From Cristatella mucedo (lineage: Eukaryota; Bryozoa; Phylactolaemata; Cristatellidae), in the NCBI GenBank assembly GCA_009760855.2, contig WPIO01000036.1, positions 2,545,001 through 2,609,000 of the forward strand: a stretch of DNA of 64,000 bases. Direction: 5' to 3'. Made by a program: the position numbers and the translations under genes. Positions 23,355-35,640 of the stretch are shown one piece after another (positions within the stretch are counted from its first letter, which is position 1; the number at the start of each line of letters is the position of its first letter). The notes beneath the pieces are model-generated. The model was not told the DNA's origin. It ran no database searches and saw only the letters and a list, made by a program, of their open reading frames with translations.

Positions 23355-23432
23355 CAGGTCACTGGATCAGGTCAATGCAACTGGTTAGTGGAACAGGTCA
23401 GTGAATCAGGTCAGTGCAACTGGTCAGTGGAG
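23355..23432. repeat. 39-bp tandem duplication
   Basis: Units 23355-23393 and 23394-23432 differ at a few positions only. Each contains CAGGTCA twice and GCAACTGGT once. Confidence 0.9.
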
Positions 23433-24194
23433 CATTGTGGCTGTGCAGTAGGGTACTTTGCTGATGATCATCACACGTGGGCTTACAGCTCATCTCGTCC
23501 AACTTGTCTATGGAACCGCATCACAATTACATGAACAGATGATCGTCAAAATTGTCCCGGTAGCGATGCTCCCGGTGCTCAAGGTGCTCTAAAACCCCTA
23601 CCCCAAACCTCATCACAGCCACAGTAAAGCACTTCGCACAATCGGCAGCAGCCTACCCCAGTGGTCTTTGTCTGTCTGTCTGTCTGTCTCTCTTTCTTTC
23701 TCTCAGAGCACTTACCCCCCCCCCAACCACTACATTACCTCGATAGCACACAACAGGCATGGCTAGCATAAGAAACTATTTAGATGCATAATCATTATTC
23801 CTATAATTATTACATATTATAATAGTGATATTATTATTATTACTGATATTGTTATATCATTATACAATTTCATTCATTTCATTCATTGGGCTACATTCTG
23901 TAAAACAGTCCAAGGCAGCGACACTGACTGCATACATGACAGTGCACACTCCCTCATGTGGGCTTGCATGCTCTCATGCACACAACATATGCATTTGTTC
24001 CCATATGCACGTGTTTGCATGCTCTCATACCCGTTAGACTAGAGGATAATAATAATAATAGCTGGCTCTCAAATTTAATGACTAAGCCAATCTGTTATCT
24101 ATGAAAAACGTGGTGTTATTCAGATATTGGAAAATCTGCCATCAAAATGACCTCAGCGGTTACATAGCCAGTAGCCTCTGAACGAAATATAAAT

Positions 24195-24280
24195 GTTATA
24201 ATAGTAATAAGAATAATACATTTTATATGGCGCCCTCAGAGAAATCAATCTCTTTCTAGGCACTTTACATTTGCTGAGAG
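24195..24280 (-). mobile_element. LINE-A tail fragment
   Basis: AATAATAC, TATGGCGCCCTCAGAG, CTCTTTCTAGGCACTTTACA and TTTGCTG; only the terminal part is present. Confidence 0.75.
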
Positions 24281-24559
24281 CTGGGTAGGGCCCGGGGTAT
24301 GTAAATCGCAGGCAATGCACTCACCTTGTCACACTCGACTAGATTCGAACCATCGCATCTCCAAAAAGACCCGATGTGATACAAGGCTCTTCATCAAAGG
24401 AACCCGACGAGAGCAATACAAATAATGACAGAAACAAATAAAGCTAAGGCCTTTGTACGCACTGTTGTGTTCTTTTCCAAAGTGACCTCTTTCACTGGCT
24501 GACAACACTAGCTCCAGCGTCGAGTCTGCCAACTGTCAAATCAAGTCTGCCAACTTTCC

Positions 24560-24970
24560 CCATCAAACAGCGCTTTGAGTTCAAGGTCACTCACTTTTAA
24601 GCATCTTCATTCTCTTGCTCGAGTCTACCTATCCGAATTAATTCCCAATCAGGCCAGGCATCGAAACACAGGCTGTTCTGACTCAAGGCGCCTAGATGTG
24701 CCTCTAATCAGCATCAAATCCTCTGAAGACCATACGTTTAGTTGGCATGCTCCAAAAGCCTGGAGATTACTCGCGACTGACGTCACGACATCCCCTAAGT
24801 TGACAAGTAAAAAGAAGCTAAAAATGCACCTGTTTCTTACAGCATTTACTGGGTTCTTTTGAGTTGTCCCCAGTGTGCTTGTATGTGCTGCCACTGTGCA
24901 AGTGATCACTAAACAATTAACTTGCTTATTGTTATTTGTTACAATTATTACTATGCGAGTCAATCATTAC
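24560..24970 (+). mobile_element. LINE-A reverse transcriptase C-terminus and 3' UTR
   Basis: The plus frame reads FKHLHSLARVYLSELIPNQA and WHAPKAWRLLATDVTTSPKL, then the 3' UTR words GCATTTACTGGGTTCTTTTG. Diverged, with no tail. Confidence 0.75.
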
Positions 24971-26149
24971 CACGTGTCCACTTCCCCACTTAGAGGTGAT
25001 CATTCCTGTTTCTCAAGTGCAATGATCTGCAGGGGCATCAGTTATTGGCAAGATCGGTGCCCGCTTCCTCCAATCTGACAGAGTAACCTAGGCCTACGGG
25101 CTAGCGCTGGTATCACCACAAGAGCTGCCTGCACTTGAAGTAATCACAACCAGTTCTGCACCAGGACGGCTTTGACAAGCAAGAACAGTCCGATCGAAAG
25201 CTAATGCACTAATACAGCTGTCTTAACATTGTGGATGCACTATGATCCAGCTTCTGCAGAGATCTAAACATAATAAATTCGACATCACAACAGGGTGACT
25301 TCTCGCCCCAAATCTGCAGCCTGTACGGGCAACTTCATCATTTCACTGAGAAGCAGCTGCAAGCTCTCAGCCTTTGGCGCAAAGTCACTCTGGATTGATC
25401 AACTCTACGACCGGCTCCAAGTGGCCAAGCTGCTGACGCGCAGTCTCGTGAATAGGACAAAGAACCGGCAAGTGCAGAGCATTGCAAAGATCGCAATGGA
25501 GCATTACTAAGGTTTGCCCACTGCAATCCGCTAAGCTGATTTAACCTCTGGGTAACCAAAACATGATGGTGCAGTGTGGATGGGGCAGCCGATTGGTTAA
25601 AGGCTGCATGCAAACTAGCGCGGACGTCGAGGAGTAGCATCGAACCGCTCGAAGGAGAACTCGTCCGTTTACCTAAATGCAAAACCGCAATTAAGGAGGG
25701 TACAGTTGCCTGAATGTGCAGACCAACAGCCGTCTGGTCGGTGACAGCTAGAGGCGATACAGATAAGGGAGATGTCCTTGCAGATACAGGCTGTGTGTTA
25801 TATGAGCCGAATTCAGGCCAGTAGAGCGCACTGCAGCTGCACGAGAAAGGGAGACAGCAAGCCTGCATCCACCTTGGACCGATCCGGTGGGGCGGGTTAT
25901 GCGACTTGGCTCTTTCAGTACTTTTTTTTAAGGATTGACTTGCTTGGGCCCGGTCAGGCATGCATGGCACGTCGTCGAATCGACTCCCTTTTTTGCCTGC
26001 CTTTCAGCAATTCAAACTCTTTTAGTCCTCACATGCACAGTGTATATAGCTAAAGTTTGCAAGTAGATGACAGCAAACTGTCACAGATGAAATGACAATT
26101 AAACAAGCTTACTAATTAGGGTCAAACCTAATATTACAAAGAATTCGGA

Positions 26150-26830
26150 AAACTTAACACTAAAAATTGGCTGGGCTTATATATTTCCTGTAACCTCTGC
26201 ACAAAATTTGGGTATTCTATTTCAAAATGACGTTAAAATTACCACATCAGCTCCTCAATCAAGTAGGCCTACTGTCATCTCGGTAAGAAGGCAAAGACTC
26301 TCACTTGCTTACATAAGGACACTACAGCCAAGCTGGTCTATGCATCATATTCTTCAGTATTCTTCATCACTATAGACTATAATTATAGACGTCACTATTC
26401 TCCAGTAACTTGCTACTCAAATGGATTTCTATTTTTACAGCAAAATACTTGGGCTCGGTCCAAAACTCAGCCTCCAGGCTTGTCGGTCGACAACGTTGCA
26501 TATTTTACACTACTTGTTGCCAAACTGCACTGGCTACCGATCAAGCAGAGCATCGGCTTTAAGGTTTTGCTATTAATCTTTAGGTCCCTTCTTTCTCTGA
26601 ACAACTAACCCGAATAACTTCCTAATCAGGCCTTCCACCGCACCACCCACTGTTATGCCTCTAATCGTTTGGGCCGTGCCTCGGGCGAGCTTCAAATTCC
26701 TTCGACACCGTGCCTCCAGTTCCTAAGCTGTTACAGCATATAACTCACCACCAACTGACGTCACACAATCTCCTGGTCAGACGACATCCAAAGGGAACAT
26801 AAAGAACCTACCCGCCCTCGCGGCCTTGGA
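26150..26830 (+). mobile_element. Strongly degraded LINE-A fragment
   Basis: Words in LINE-A order survive: CACATCAGCTCCTCAATCAAG, AGCCAAGCTGGTCTATGCA, CTGCACTGGCTACCGATCAAGC, TTTAGGTCCCTTCTTTC and CTGACGTCAC. Frames are broken throughout. It is the oldest-looking copy. Confidence 0.6.
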
Positions 26831-27498
26831 CTTCCAGGAACTTGGACTTCCACTTCCTATGACTAGCCAATGGACACGGGGCTTCCAGACTCTCACGGCG
26901 GCTCGAAATGCTGCAGGCAGAGCCGAGCTTCCCGGATGGAGCGCCTGGCAGCAGAGCCGAGAGTCAGAGTTGTCAAAAACGGCAAGTGCCAAATGTCGAG
27001 CATCAAGCCAATACTAAGCAAGACAGACTGGGCAGTTTGCAAGCTATGCCGACAGCTTATCAACCCAAGAGCTGTCAGAAAACGAACAAAACAGCCCCAT
27101 AAGGCTACATAAGCGGCACACGCAGTCTAAAATATGGCAAGTCTAGAACTCTCGAGTTCTCCTCCACCTTCACTGCAGATTACCCAGAGCATTAACTCCT
27201 CGTGGCCACCATTAGCGGGCAAAAAATCATGCCGGGAGCCAGATTTGTTGCTCGAGATTCCAACAAGCACTCCATCGAGTACGAGTAAACAGCCTCCTCC
27301 ACACCGCAGGTGGCAACTTTTTGGCCGTCACGAGCTGAAAAAGCAAAAACCGGCAGATATGACGATCTGATGCTTTCGAAATGATTTCCTATCCATCCAC
27401 TGCTGTTTGGCAGTTTTGTCTTCGAATTCTAACCCTGTGATCACCCGGCTACGTGAACCAGCCTCGACAACAACACCGAGCAAGGAGGCTTGGCCTAT

Positions 27499-27580
27499 GA
27501 GATGGCCCAAGAGAGCATAATATCGATGAGATGGCCCAAGAGGGTAGCACAAAATCAACGAGATGGCCCACGGGATAACG
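27499..27580. repeat. Imperfect tandem repeat of about 30 bp, three copies
   Basis: GAGATGGCCCA starts at 27499, 27528 and 27560, with partly conserved spacers. Confidence 0.85.
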
Positions 27581-27609
27581 TCTACGGGCAAAGATCGTCC
27601 AAGGAAGCA

Positions 27610-28825
27610 CTAAATTAGGGGCGTCACCTTAGGGCCCTGTGCTAGGTCAGCTTCTTATCACAATGTATACTCTCCCTCTTGCCGATGCCATAGCCCCAGC
27701 CGCTATGGCTCTCCCAGTAGCCACGTCTGCCCCTCAGCTGCCAAGGCTGCTCCCGAACGCTCAGCTTACTTGGCTGCGTGATGTGACTCAGTAGCACCTT
27801 TGCTTTGATCCCTCCCAGCCCTCCAGCACGTCAAATTCTCTCAACTCCCTTGCTGTATGCATTGATGAAATCTGCACATGGATGGCAGCAAATTTTCTTA
27901 TACTAAATGATGACAAAACCAACTTACTAGTTATGGGCAGACCAAGTGTGATTCAGACATTGGAAAGGCTAATGCTCAAAATCGGCTCTGCCAGCATATC
28001 TCCTGTTGAATCTGCACGAAATCTAGGCGTCATATTCCAATGTGACCTTTCGTTAGACGACCACATCAGCTCCACAATCAAGTCTGCCTACTTTCAACTA
28101 CCTAGCATTGCTAAAATTCTGGATTGTTTAGATAGTGATATCACATCTAAGTTGGTCCATGCATTTGTGACATCCAGTCTCGACTTCTGTAACTCACTGC
28201 TTGTTGGCCTACCGGCATGTGCAATCAGGCACTTACAGCTGGTGCAAACCTCTGCAGCTAGGTTTGTCTGTCGGAGCATCACAGTTGCCACAGCACACCA
28301 CTTTTCGACGACATGCACTGGCTTCCAGTCGGGCAACGCATCGAATTCAGGATTCTGTCATTCACTTTTGGGTCCCATAATTCTCTGGCTCCAGGCTACC
28401 TATCAGAACTGCTCCCCAACCAGGGTAGGCATCGTCCCACCAGCTTTTCTGACTCAAATCCTTTAGCTATATACCTCGTCCGAACTTCAAATCTTTTGGA
28501 GACCATGCCTTCAGTTTGTAGGCTCCCAAAGCCTGGAGCTCACTCCCGACTGGTGTGACCACATCCCATGACTGGACATCTAAAGACAAGCAAAAATGCA
28601 CCTGCTTCTCAAAGCATTTTCTGGGGTCTTGTACTTTTCCCTTTGTGTGCTTATGTGTGCTGACACTGTCCATGTCACATTTAACCATATTATGCTTGTT
28701 GACGTGACTGTGCACGTTACAATTAACCTTATTGATCGTGCTTCAGCATGTGTATAGTGCCTAGAAAGTGGTTAAGTTCTCAGAGGGCACTAAACAAATG
28801 TGTAATTACTATTATTCTTACATAG
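27610..28825 (+). mobile_element. LINE-A reverse transcriptase C-terminal half, catalytic box destroyed
   Basis: It begins at GGGCCCTGTGCTAGGTCAGC and reads through ANFLILNDDKTNLLVMGRPS, ESARNLGVIFQCDLSLDDHI, KLVHAFVTSSLDFCNSLL and the 3' UTR to a tail at 28745-28825. Between 27685 and 27795 an unrelated segment replaces the part that codes for FYADD in the copy at 55041, so the active site is lost. Confidence 0.85.
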
Positions 28826-29880
28826 ATGAGGCTGCCGCCGGATCAGCCGACATTTACTTTAACAGTTGGCGCCAAAAGCAGATAGGTAGTCCACTCTCTT
28901 TTTACCGAAACAAGCAGCTACACTCCTGCTCTGTCTACTGTTAAAATCCTGCAAGCTGACTACGCTCTCAGTTAATAATTGCTGCAAAGTGCAAGCCACT
29001 GATATTCCACTGCAACGTTCTTTAGCAACAGCACCTTTCGTAAGAACCACCTTACGCTCGCGTGACTTCCACGAGTTTTGCGACCAAAGTCCTTTGTCTC
29101 CTCACGCTTTCATACCACCACACTGCATCCTGCTTCCTACGGTGCACTAGAATGAGCTGCCCGCACGGCTGAGAGAAGCATGCAACAGATCAGACAACAG
29201 CAGCGCTACTGCTTCCTTCCCAGCTCATGCAAAGTGCCATCGCAGAGACTTCGTTTTAATGTAATGTAATGTATTCTCCGGGGTCACTACGAAAATGTCT
29301 AATAATAATGATAATTAAAAACAGTAAGTAACACAAGCAAAAATAATAAGTAATAGAAGTAATGTAAGACAAATCATGTTAGTAATATTAACTACTATTA
29401 TTACTACTGCTGCACAGACTCGAGTTGCTTTTACAGGCTTAAATGGCCTCAGCTCAAGCCACTGCCGGCAAGCATGCCGGCAAATGCTCTGTAGAAGACT
29501 ACTCACAGATCCATCTCCGATGCCTCTAGGCTTGGACCTCATGATGGAGAGAGGTCAGCAGAAGACAAGAAAAAGCTCCGTCCAACAAGCACAGATTATC
29601 AGCTCTGTAGAGTCTGAGTCGGAAGCCCTCGAGTACCTTCGTAGCGTTTCCCGATATGTCTGAGGCCAACATCAAAGTGCCTGTCTTTATGGGACACTGG
29701 GTAGCGATCGTTAAGTGCAATAAATTACAAAGAAGCTTGCTAGTAAGGAGGAAGTGGCCTGAAACAGCATCGTGGTATCGTAGATCCGGGGCTTCCTGAG
29801 CAATGAGCAAGAACAAGGCAGAATACAGAATGCAGAGCCGATATCAGGTGCCCAGGTGAAGAACTATGGCACAGTAGGAT
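28826..29880. other. HYI intron 4, no gene seen
   Basis: Unique sequence with a short (TAATG)n run near 29258 that resembles a LINE-B tail but lacks the rest of the element. Confidence 0.5.
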
Positions 29881-29884
29881 GTAG

Positions 29885-29960
29885 GATAATAATAATAATA
29901 AGTATACATTTGATAGAGCGCCCTCAGACAATTCAAACTCTTTATATACACTTTACGTGT
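29885..29960 (-). mobile_element. LINE-A tail fragment
   Basis: ATAATAATAATAAG, TTGATAGAGCGCCCTCAGA and ACTCTTTATATACACTTTAC; diverged tail only. Confidence 0.65.
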
Positions 29961-30154
29961 CTATCAAAGTCACATCCTTGACGCTCATTTTGATAAATTT
30001 AAGGAGAACATCCGGGGCTCACTCGAGGCAAGCACTTACCCCAGGATTTACTGTACTTTGAACTCCACTGCCAAGGACAGAAAAGCGATTATATGATGCA
30101 TGACTACACGTGCAAGCGATTTACAGTACACTAGCATATCTCGAAAACTCCTCA

Positions 30155-30157
30155 CCA

Positions 30158-30213
<56 letters not shown>
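30155..30213. repeat. (CA)n microsatellite
   Basis: A CA run of over 50 bp with one ACATAC start. Confidence 0.95.
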
Positions 30214-30217
<4 letters not shown>

Positions 30218-30269
30218 CACGCATGCACTGCAAGTTTGCAAGGTGATGGAAACACAACTCAAAGTGCTG

Positions 30270-30375
30270 AGCAGTGATAATAATAATAATAATATTGCAC
30301 TTGATAAAGAGCCCTCAGAGAACTTAATCTCTTTCTAGGCGCTTTACATTTGCTGCAAAGTGATACGCAATAGTG
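30270..30375 (-). mobile_element. LINE-A tail fragment next to a longer copy
   Basis: Tail words identical in order to the adjacent copy at 30388, ending in the 3' UTR after GCTGCAAAGTGATACGC. Confidence 0.75.
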
Positions 30376-30387
30376 ATCAAGGTAAAA

Positions 30388-32285
30388 TAATAATAATAGT
30401 AATAATGCACTTGATAAAGCGCCCTCAGAGAACTCAATCTCTTTCTAGGCGCTTTACATTTGCTGCAAAGGGAAACGGGATTGAATGGTAAGTAATATCA
30501 TCCTTGATAAGCACATGGATAAAGTGGTTAGGGGTGATAGGCATAGGGTCTGCAAGCAAGTATCGATAGTGGCAGCATGCACAGTGTCAGCACACATAAG
30601 CACATTAAGGACGAATCATATAGACCCACTAAATGATGTGATAAAGATGCATTTTTAGTTTCTTTTTAAATGTGGACAAATCAGGAGATGCCGTGATGCA
30701 GGTCGGGAGTGAGTTCCAGGCTTTGGGAGTATACGAACTTAAGGCCCCCTGTCTCCAAAGGATTTAAGATTTGCACGGGGTATGGGTAAACAGTAGATTC
30801 CGAAAAGCAGGGGGTACGATGTTTAGCCTGACAGGGGAGTAGATCTGACAGGTAGGCTGGAGCCAAAGAATGAAGGAACCTAAAAGTGAGTGACAAAACC
30901 TGGAAGTCGATGTGTTGCTTGACTGGGAGCCAGTGCAGGTCGGCGAGAAGTGGTGTGATGTGGCTAGTCTCACAACAGACAAGCCTAGCTGCAGAGTTGT
31001 GCACCAGCTGTAAGCACCTGATTGCACATGCTGGTAGACCAGCAAGCAGTGAGTTACAGAAGTCGAAACGGGATGTCACTAATGCATGGACCAATTTAGG
31101 TGTAGTATTCCAGTCTAAACAAGACCGAGTTTTAGCAATGCATGATGAAAAATAGGTGATGCTATTGTGCGACCATCATAACGAGCACCAAATTTAGGTG
31201 TCGTTTTTGATAGCTGCCTAAACTTAAAAAGCTGCATTCAGAAGACTGCTTCAACAACTTGCCATAACGTCCGATCCCTATCTAAGATAAAGAGCTGTTT
31301 TCCATAGTGGCTTGCAAACAAACAATTTAACTAGCTCCTTAGTCCTGTCTCAGCTTGATTATTGTAATTCCCTTTGGACCGGGCTACCCAAAAAAAGCAA
31401 CTTGACCACTGCAGATGGCTATTAATATGATTGCAAGGCTAGTTTTGAAGTCCCAGAGGTTTGACCACGTGTCTCCTTTGCTAAAAGAGCTAGAATGGCT
31501 TCCGGTTGATCAACGGATACAGAACACAGTTCTTACACTGACCCACAAGGCCTGCCACAGCTTGGCTCCTCTACACCTAGCTGAACTGTTGTACCAATTT
31601 CAGCCTCCTCATGCCCCCAGTTCCTGTATGGACGATAAATTAGCTGTTCCATTCCTCTGCTTAAAAACCGTTGGCGACAGAGGCTTTAGCTCTGCAGGTC
31701 CTAGACTGTGGAACTCGCTTCTACAATTCTTACTGAACGACAACTACTCTCCTGCTGCCGACTATGACTAATCGTTTCCAGTGGTCCTGAGCTGCTTGCT
31801 GCTTCCATGCTACTATCTCAACTGCTCTCCTGACCAAGCTATTCTTCCCACTTTCTCTTTGTTGTGTGAGATGAAGTCTGCTGGCTACCAAATGCGTACC
31901 GAAAGCCGCTTAGGCTGTGAGTGCACTATACAATATAATTATATATAATTCATTTTAATTTATATATATATATCATATATATATAAAACATATACAATAC
32001 TCTCCTGCGTATCACCCACATGGTCTTTATGACTTTGTGGAGTTACAGACGGAGGTAAATTACAATGTTATGCAGCTTAAAGTAGGCAGACTTGACTATG
32101 GAGCTGATGTGGTCGTTTAATGAAAGGTCATGTTGGAGCATGACACCAAGATTTCGTGCAGATTCAACAGGAGATATACTGGCAGATCCAATTTTATATC
32201 ACTTTCCTTGTCAACAAAGCAAAATTTGTGGAAAGGATGACCACTACTTTTATTTTGAGGCATAACCAATTGCAAAGTAAGCCTC
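30388..32285 (-). mobile_element. LINE-A copy split by a LINE-B insertion
   Basis: The first part, 30388-31140, has tail, 3' UTR and reverse transcriptase C-terminus (minus frame: VHALVTSRFDFCNSLLAGLP, HITPLLADLHWLPVKQHIDF). LINE-A resumes at 32064 with GCAGCTTAAAGTAGGCAGAC and runs to 32285. The gap is filled by LINE-B. Confidence 0.85.
31140..32063 (+). mobile_element. LINE-B copy inserted in LINE-A
   Basis: It begins AATAGGTGATGCTATTGTGCG, codes for a broken reverse transcriptase end (NLGVVFDSCLNLK, LSQLDYCNSLWTGLP, FDHVSPLLKELEWLPVDQRI, SSAGPRLWNSLLQFL) and ends TTTGTGGAGTTACAGACGGAG. An AT-rich run (31920-31990) lies within the 3' UTR. CAATG borders both sides of the insert. Confidence 0.85.
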
Positions 32286-32554
32286 ATGAGCCAGGAAAAC
32301 ATTGCTGTTGTTATTTTTGAATTTTTTTCCAGATGATACGCAAGCTAACAAAAATAGCAGCATGCATATTTTTCATATTGTTGGTGTCATATAAAAATCT
32401 AACCATCCGCTGACGGTCTTTGCAATATAAAAATTCAGGTTTTTATATAAAATGTAATTTTCCTATTTAATCACACTAGCAAGTCATTGTGCGATCAAAA
32501 TCAATCAAATTGACATAAAATGTAAAACGGTGCCATGTTTGACATATCTAAAAA

Positions 32555-32730
32555 ATACTAGCTGATTTAACAGCCTCTTTTTGTATAGCAACACAAGAAT
32601 CTTGATGGCTATCACCACCACTTGCAGCTGGCAATAAAAGATCGCCTACCGCAGGATTCGAACCCACGACCTCGGCACCAAGGTCGTGAAAAGCATCCGC
32701 CTTACGTAGTGTGCCATCACGGGTCCCGAA
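32555..32730 (-). mobile_element. SINE1 copy
   Basis: The full order is present: TACTAGCTGATTTAACAGCC, GCAACACAAGAATC, GGCAATAAAAGATCGCC, the B box as GGATTCGAACCC and the A-box end GTGTGCCATCACGG. Confidence 0.85.
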
Positions 32731-32889
32731 CTTTTATTAGTGATCACTAGACAATGTCATCGAGTCAGTGTATTGATCAGCTGTTCTATACATCCAAATT
32801 ACCAATCCCGTCTTTCTAATACTTTCCACAAACATAAATAGTTTAATAAATGCAGGATCCTTAATCCCACTGGTTAAAAAATAAACAGC

Positions 32890-33010
32890 TCAGAAGAACA
32901 GCGGCAGAAGAGCCTTAAAGGCTATCACCACCACTTGCAGCTGGCAATTAAGGATCGCCCACCCCGAAGGGTTCGAGCCCACGTGACCTCGGTCGTGAAG
33001 AGCGAGCAGC
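32890..33010 (-). mobile_element. Partial SINE1 copy
   Basis: Starts at AGCGGCAGAAGAGCC, keeps body and B box (GGGTTCGAGCCC) and ends in the stem region. The A-box half is missing. Confidence 0.75.
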
Positions 33011-34444
33011 AGCAGCTGCACCTCCTGGGTGGCAATTAAGGCTTCCTTAGTCGATTCAGTTTTAGCTGCCTAAGTGGAGATAAGTAGCTGTCTCTTCTTC
33101 GGACTCTCCTTGCATGAGCATTGCATAAGCACTTGCGCTAGTATACTGTGGATTTAGCAGACATGGTTCGTGAAAGACTTTTTCACTTCTACAAGTTCTC
33201 GAAATCGAAATTAAAACCAGTCCAAATCGTGCTCTATCGCTACGAACCTTCAGAAAAGAAACTCGATGAGGTAGGAAGCATTCACCAACACTTGGCTATA
33301 TATCAAGATGCCCTTTGATGTATTGCTTTAGATAAGCGGGCAATAGTGAAAACAGCTTGTGCATTTAATAACTTGAAAATGAAAGCGTCAGGTCAAAGGC
33401 CGACACACTTGAATCTGTTTCTTATATATAGTATTTTCTACTGATCAGTGAGTAATAATACGGCACACTGATAGAAGGTGACTATAGAGATTTAGATACT
33501 CTGAGTATCAAGACTTATTGGTCACCCATCACGTGTGCTCCAGAGTGGGTAAATGAGATAAGCATGAAGGTTAATTTATAAGGTACATGAACTTGAAGGC
33601 TAAAGCCAACTGCACGGGGTGGGAGCGTAGGAGAGCACTGCAAGCATGGCAAGCCTCTGCCACGGCGAAGCTTCACTAAAGTCGGAGGTGAAGTGCCGGC
33701 ATGTGCGCTCTGAAAGATTTGCCAGGCAAATCGTTTCAAGCCCAGCCAGCCTGCAGCCAACCGAGCTTCTGCAATTGAGCTGCAAGTCGCTGCCCCGCAT
33801 CGCTCAGTGGTCCCGAAGCCGGCAGCTGCAGCTACAGACGCTGCCTCTTCCGCTCTGTGTCATGCTGCATCGTATGGAGAACGAAGGAGAGAGATACCAC
33901 TGAACCAAATAACACCACCACCACCACGCACCGATTCCGTTTCTTCTGCTCTTCCTCATGATAATCTGGCCACAGTACTCCTGCCTGTAACAGCCTTCCC
34001 ATGCTGGTCTGCTGCTACCAAGATAATTCATTCACTTGTGTCCCAAGTGCCCCAAGAGAACTCACATTCTCCATTCAGCCGCTTCACATACATGCCTCAG
34101 AGCTCGAGCCCGAGACCTCAGCCAGACCTTGGTCGGGGTGAGCACTTTAACTGCTGGACCAAACCAGCTCGATGAAAGAAAGATACATAAGTAACACAAG
34201 TAATACATACAATACATATAATACATAATACATACATAATACATAAGTAACCCAGGATAGAGATCGGGTGCAATTCTCTAGCCTGATGCTTATGCTCGAA
34301 AATACCTATCCACACAGAAGGGGAACTAGCCAAGGATGAGTAGTGCAAACGATCCCAGCATTCTCTGTGTGGTTGCTTTTATGTGTCTGCATCGGCAGTG
34401 TCTCCACCTTCTCCTAACGTCTAATGCCCGTCTTTCTATATCCT

Positions 34445-34448
<4 letters not shown>
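33011..34448. other. HYI intron 4, no gene seen
   Basis: Mostly unique. A tRNA-like block (GAGACCTCAGCCAGACCTTG with GGTCGGGGTGAGCAC) at 34095-34165 looks like a SINE2 head on the minus strand. ATACAT-rich DNA follows at 34185-34245. Confidence 0.45.

Positions 34449-34506
<58 letters not shown>
34449..34506. repeat. (CT)n microsatellite
   Basis: A pure CT run, 280 bp left of a longer GA run: opposite-strand halves of the same repeat type. Confidence 0.95.
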
Positions 34507-34509
<3 letters not shown>

Positions 34510-34783
34510 CTCCTTCTTGGCCTCAGTTCGGGTGTGAAATAACTGTGGATGCTTTAAAGCAGCAGCAATCAGCAGGCACAGGCTGCAAGTCTCCTATGCC
34601 GTATGTCAGCCAACGTGCAATGCCACTCCCACACACACCTGCAGTTATCTTTGCACCAGAGATCGTTTACCACTTGAATGCCACCACAAATGCCGCACGG
34701 CAGAGCCCCTCCTGCCGGTGCCTGCACTGCCACCACAGTCCGTGTGAGCTCCACGAGCATTATCGGGCACGAACCTCTCGGTC

Positions 34784-34969
<186 letters not shown>

Positions 34970-35429
34970 CCGATGCCGCTGCATTCCATCTGCAGGGGGC
35001 GGGGTGAGGAATACATTAGCATACTGCCAGCCCTCTTGCTGACTCCCTCGTCGGCTCGATCGACTTGTAGTGGTCGGACACAACCTGAACTTGACGTCGA
35101 CCGAGGCGAGCATGCGGCCCGGCAGCGCAGCGCAGGCAGTCCCGACGTTGTCCAGAGCTACACGGAGCAGGTGCGGATCGTGGCAGACACTGGAGGACAC
35201 TCGTGCTCTGCGAGAGGCTCCGGGTGACGACCAAGGTCTCCTGAGGGCGCTATGCGTCAAGCGAGCGGCCACTTCGAGAAGTCATCGATTTGCATTAACG
35301 GACGACCCATGGTCACATAGACACTGTGGTCACCTTGTCTCCTTGTCACATCGAAGATGCGAACATTTTGAGCTAGATGCGTTACATCGCTCCACAGATC
35401 TTATCAGCCAGTATTTGTATAAAGCCCAG

Positions 35430-35640
35430 GCTGATCAAGAGCAGGATGAGTTTTGCAAGCCACCGTGGAAGACAGTTCCTAATCTTAGATAGGGATCGGG
35501 TGTGATGGCTAGCCGTGGTGGTAGTCTTCTTAACGAAGCTTTCAAAACATAGGCAGCTGTCGAAGGAAAAATTAAACCTAAATTCCGAGCACGTTGCGAT
35601 GGTCGCACAACAGCATCACCTATTAGAAGAGCAAACAAGG
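35430..35640 (-). mobile_element. LINE-B internal fragment
   Basis: The minus frame reads IGDAVVRPSQRARNLGLIF and YLRLGTVFHGGLQ, homologous to the start of the LINE-B copy at 31140. No 3' end is present. Confidence 0.65.

Larger units (their letters stand above)
21216..24190. other. HYI intron 4, mostly unique, no gene seen
   Basis: Contains a 13-bp hairpin (22605-22634), a degraded LINE-A tail (22362-22430), a CTG/CAG-rich stretch (22850-23000) and a 39-bp tandem duplication (23355-23432). Open frames are repeat-driven. Confidence 0.5.
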
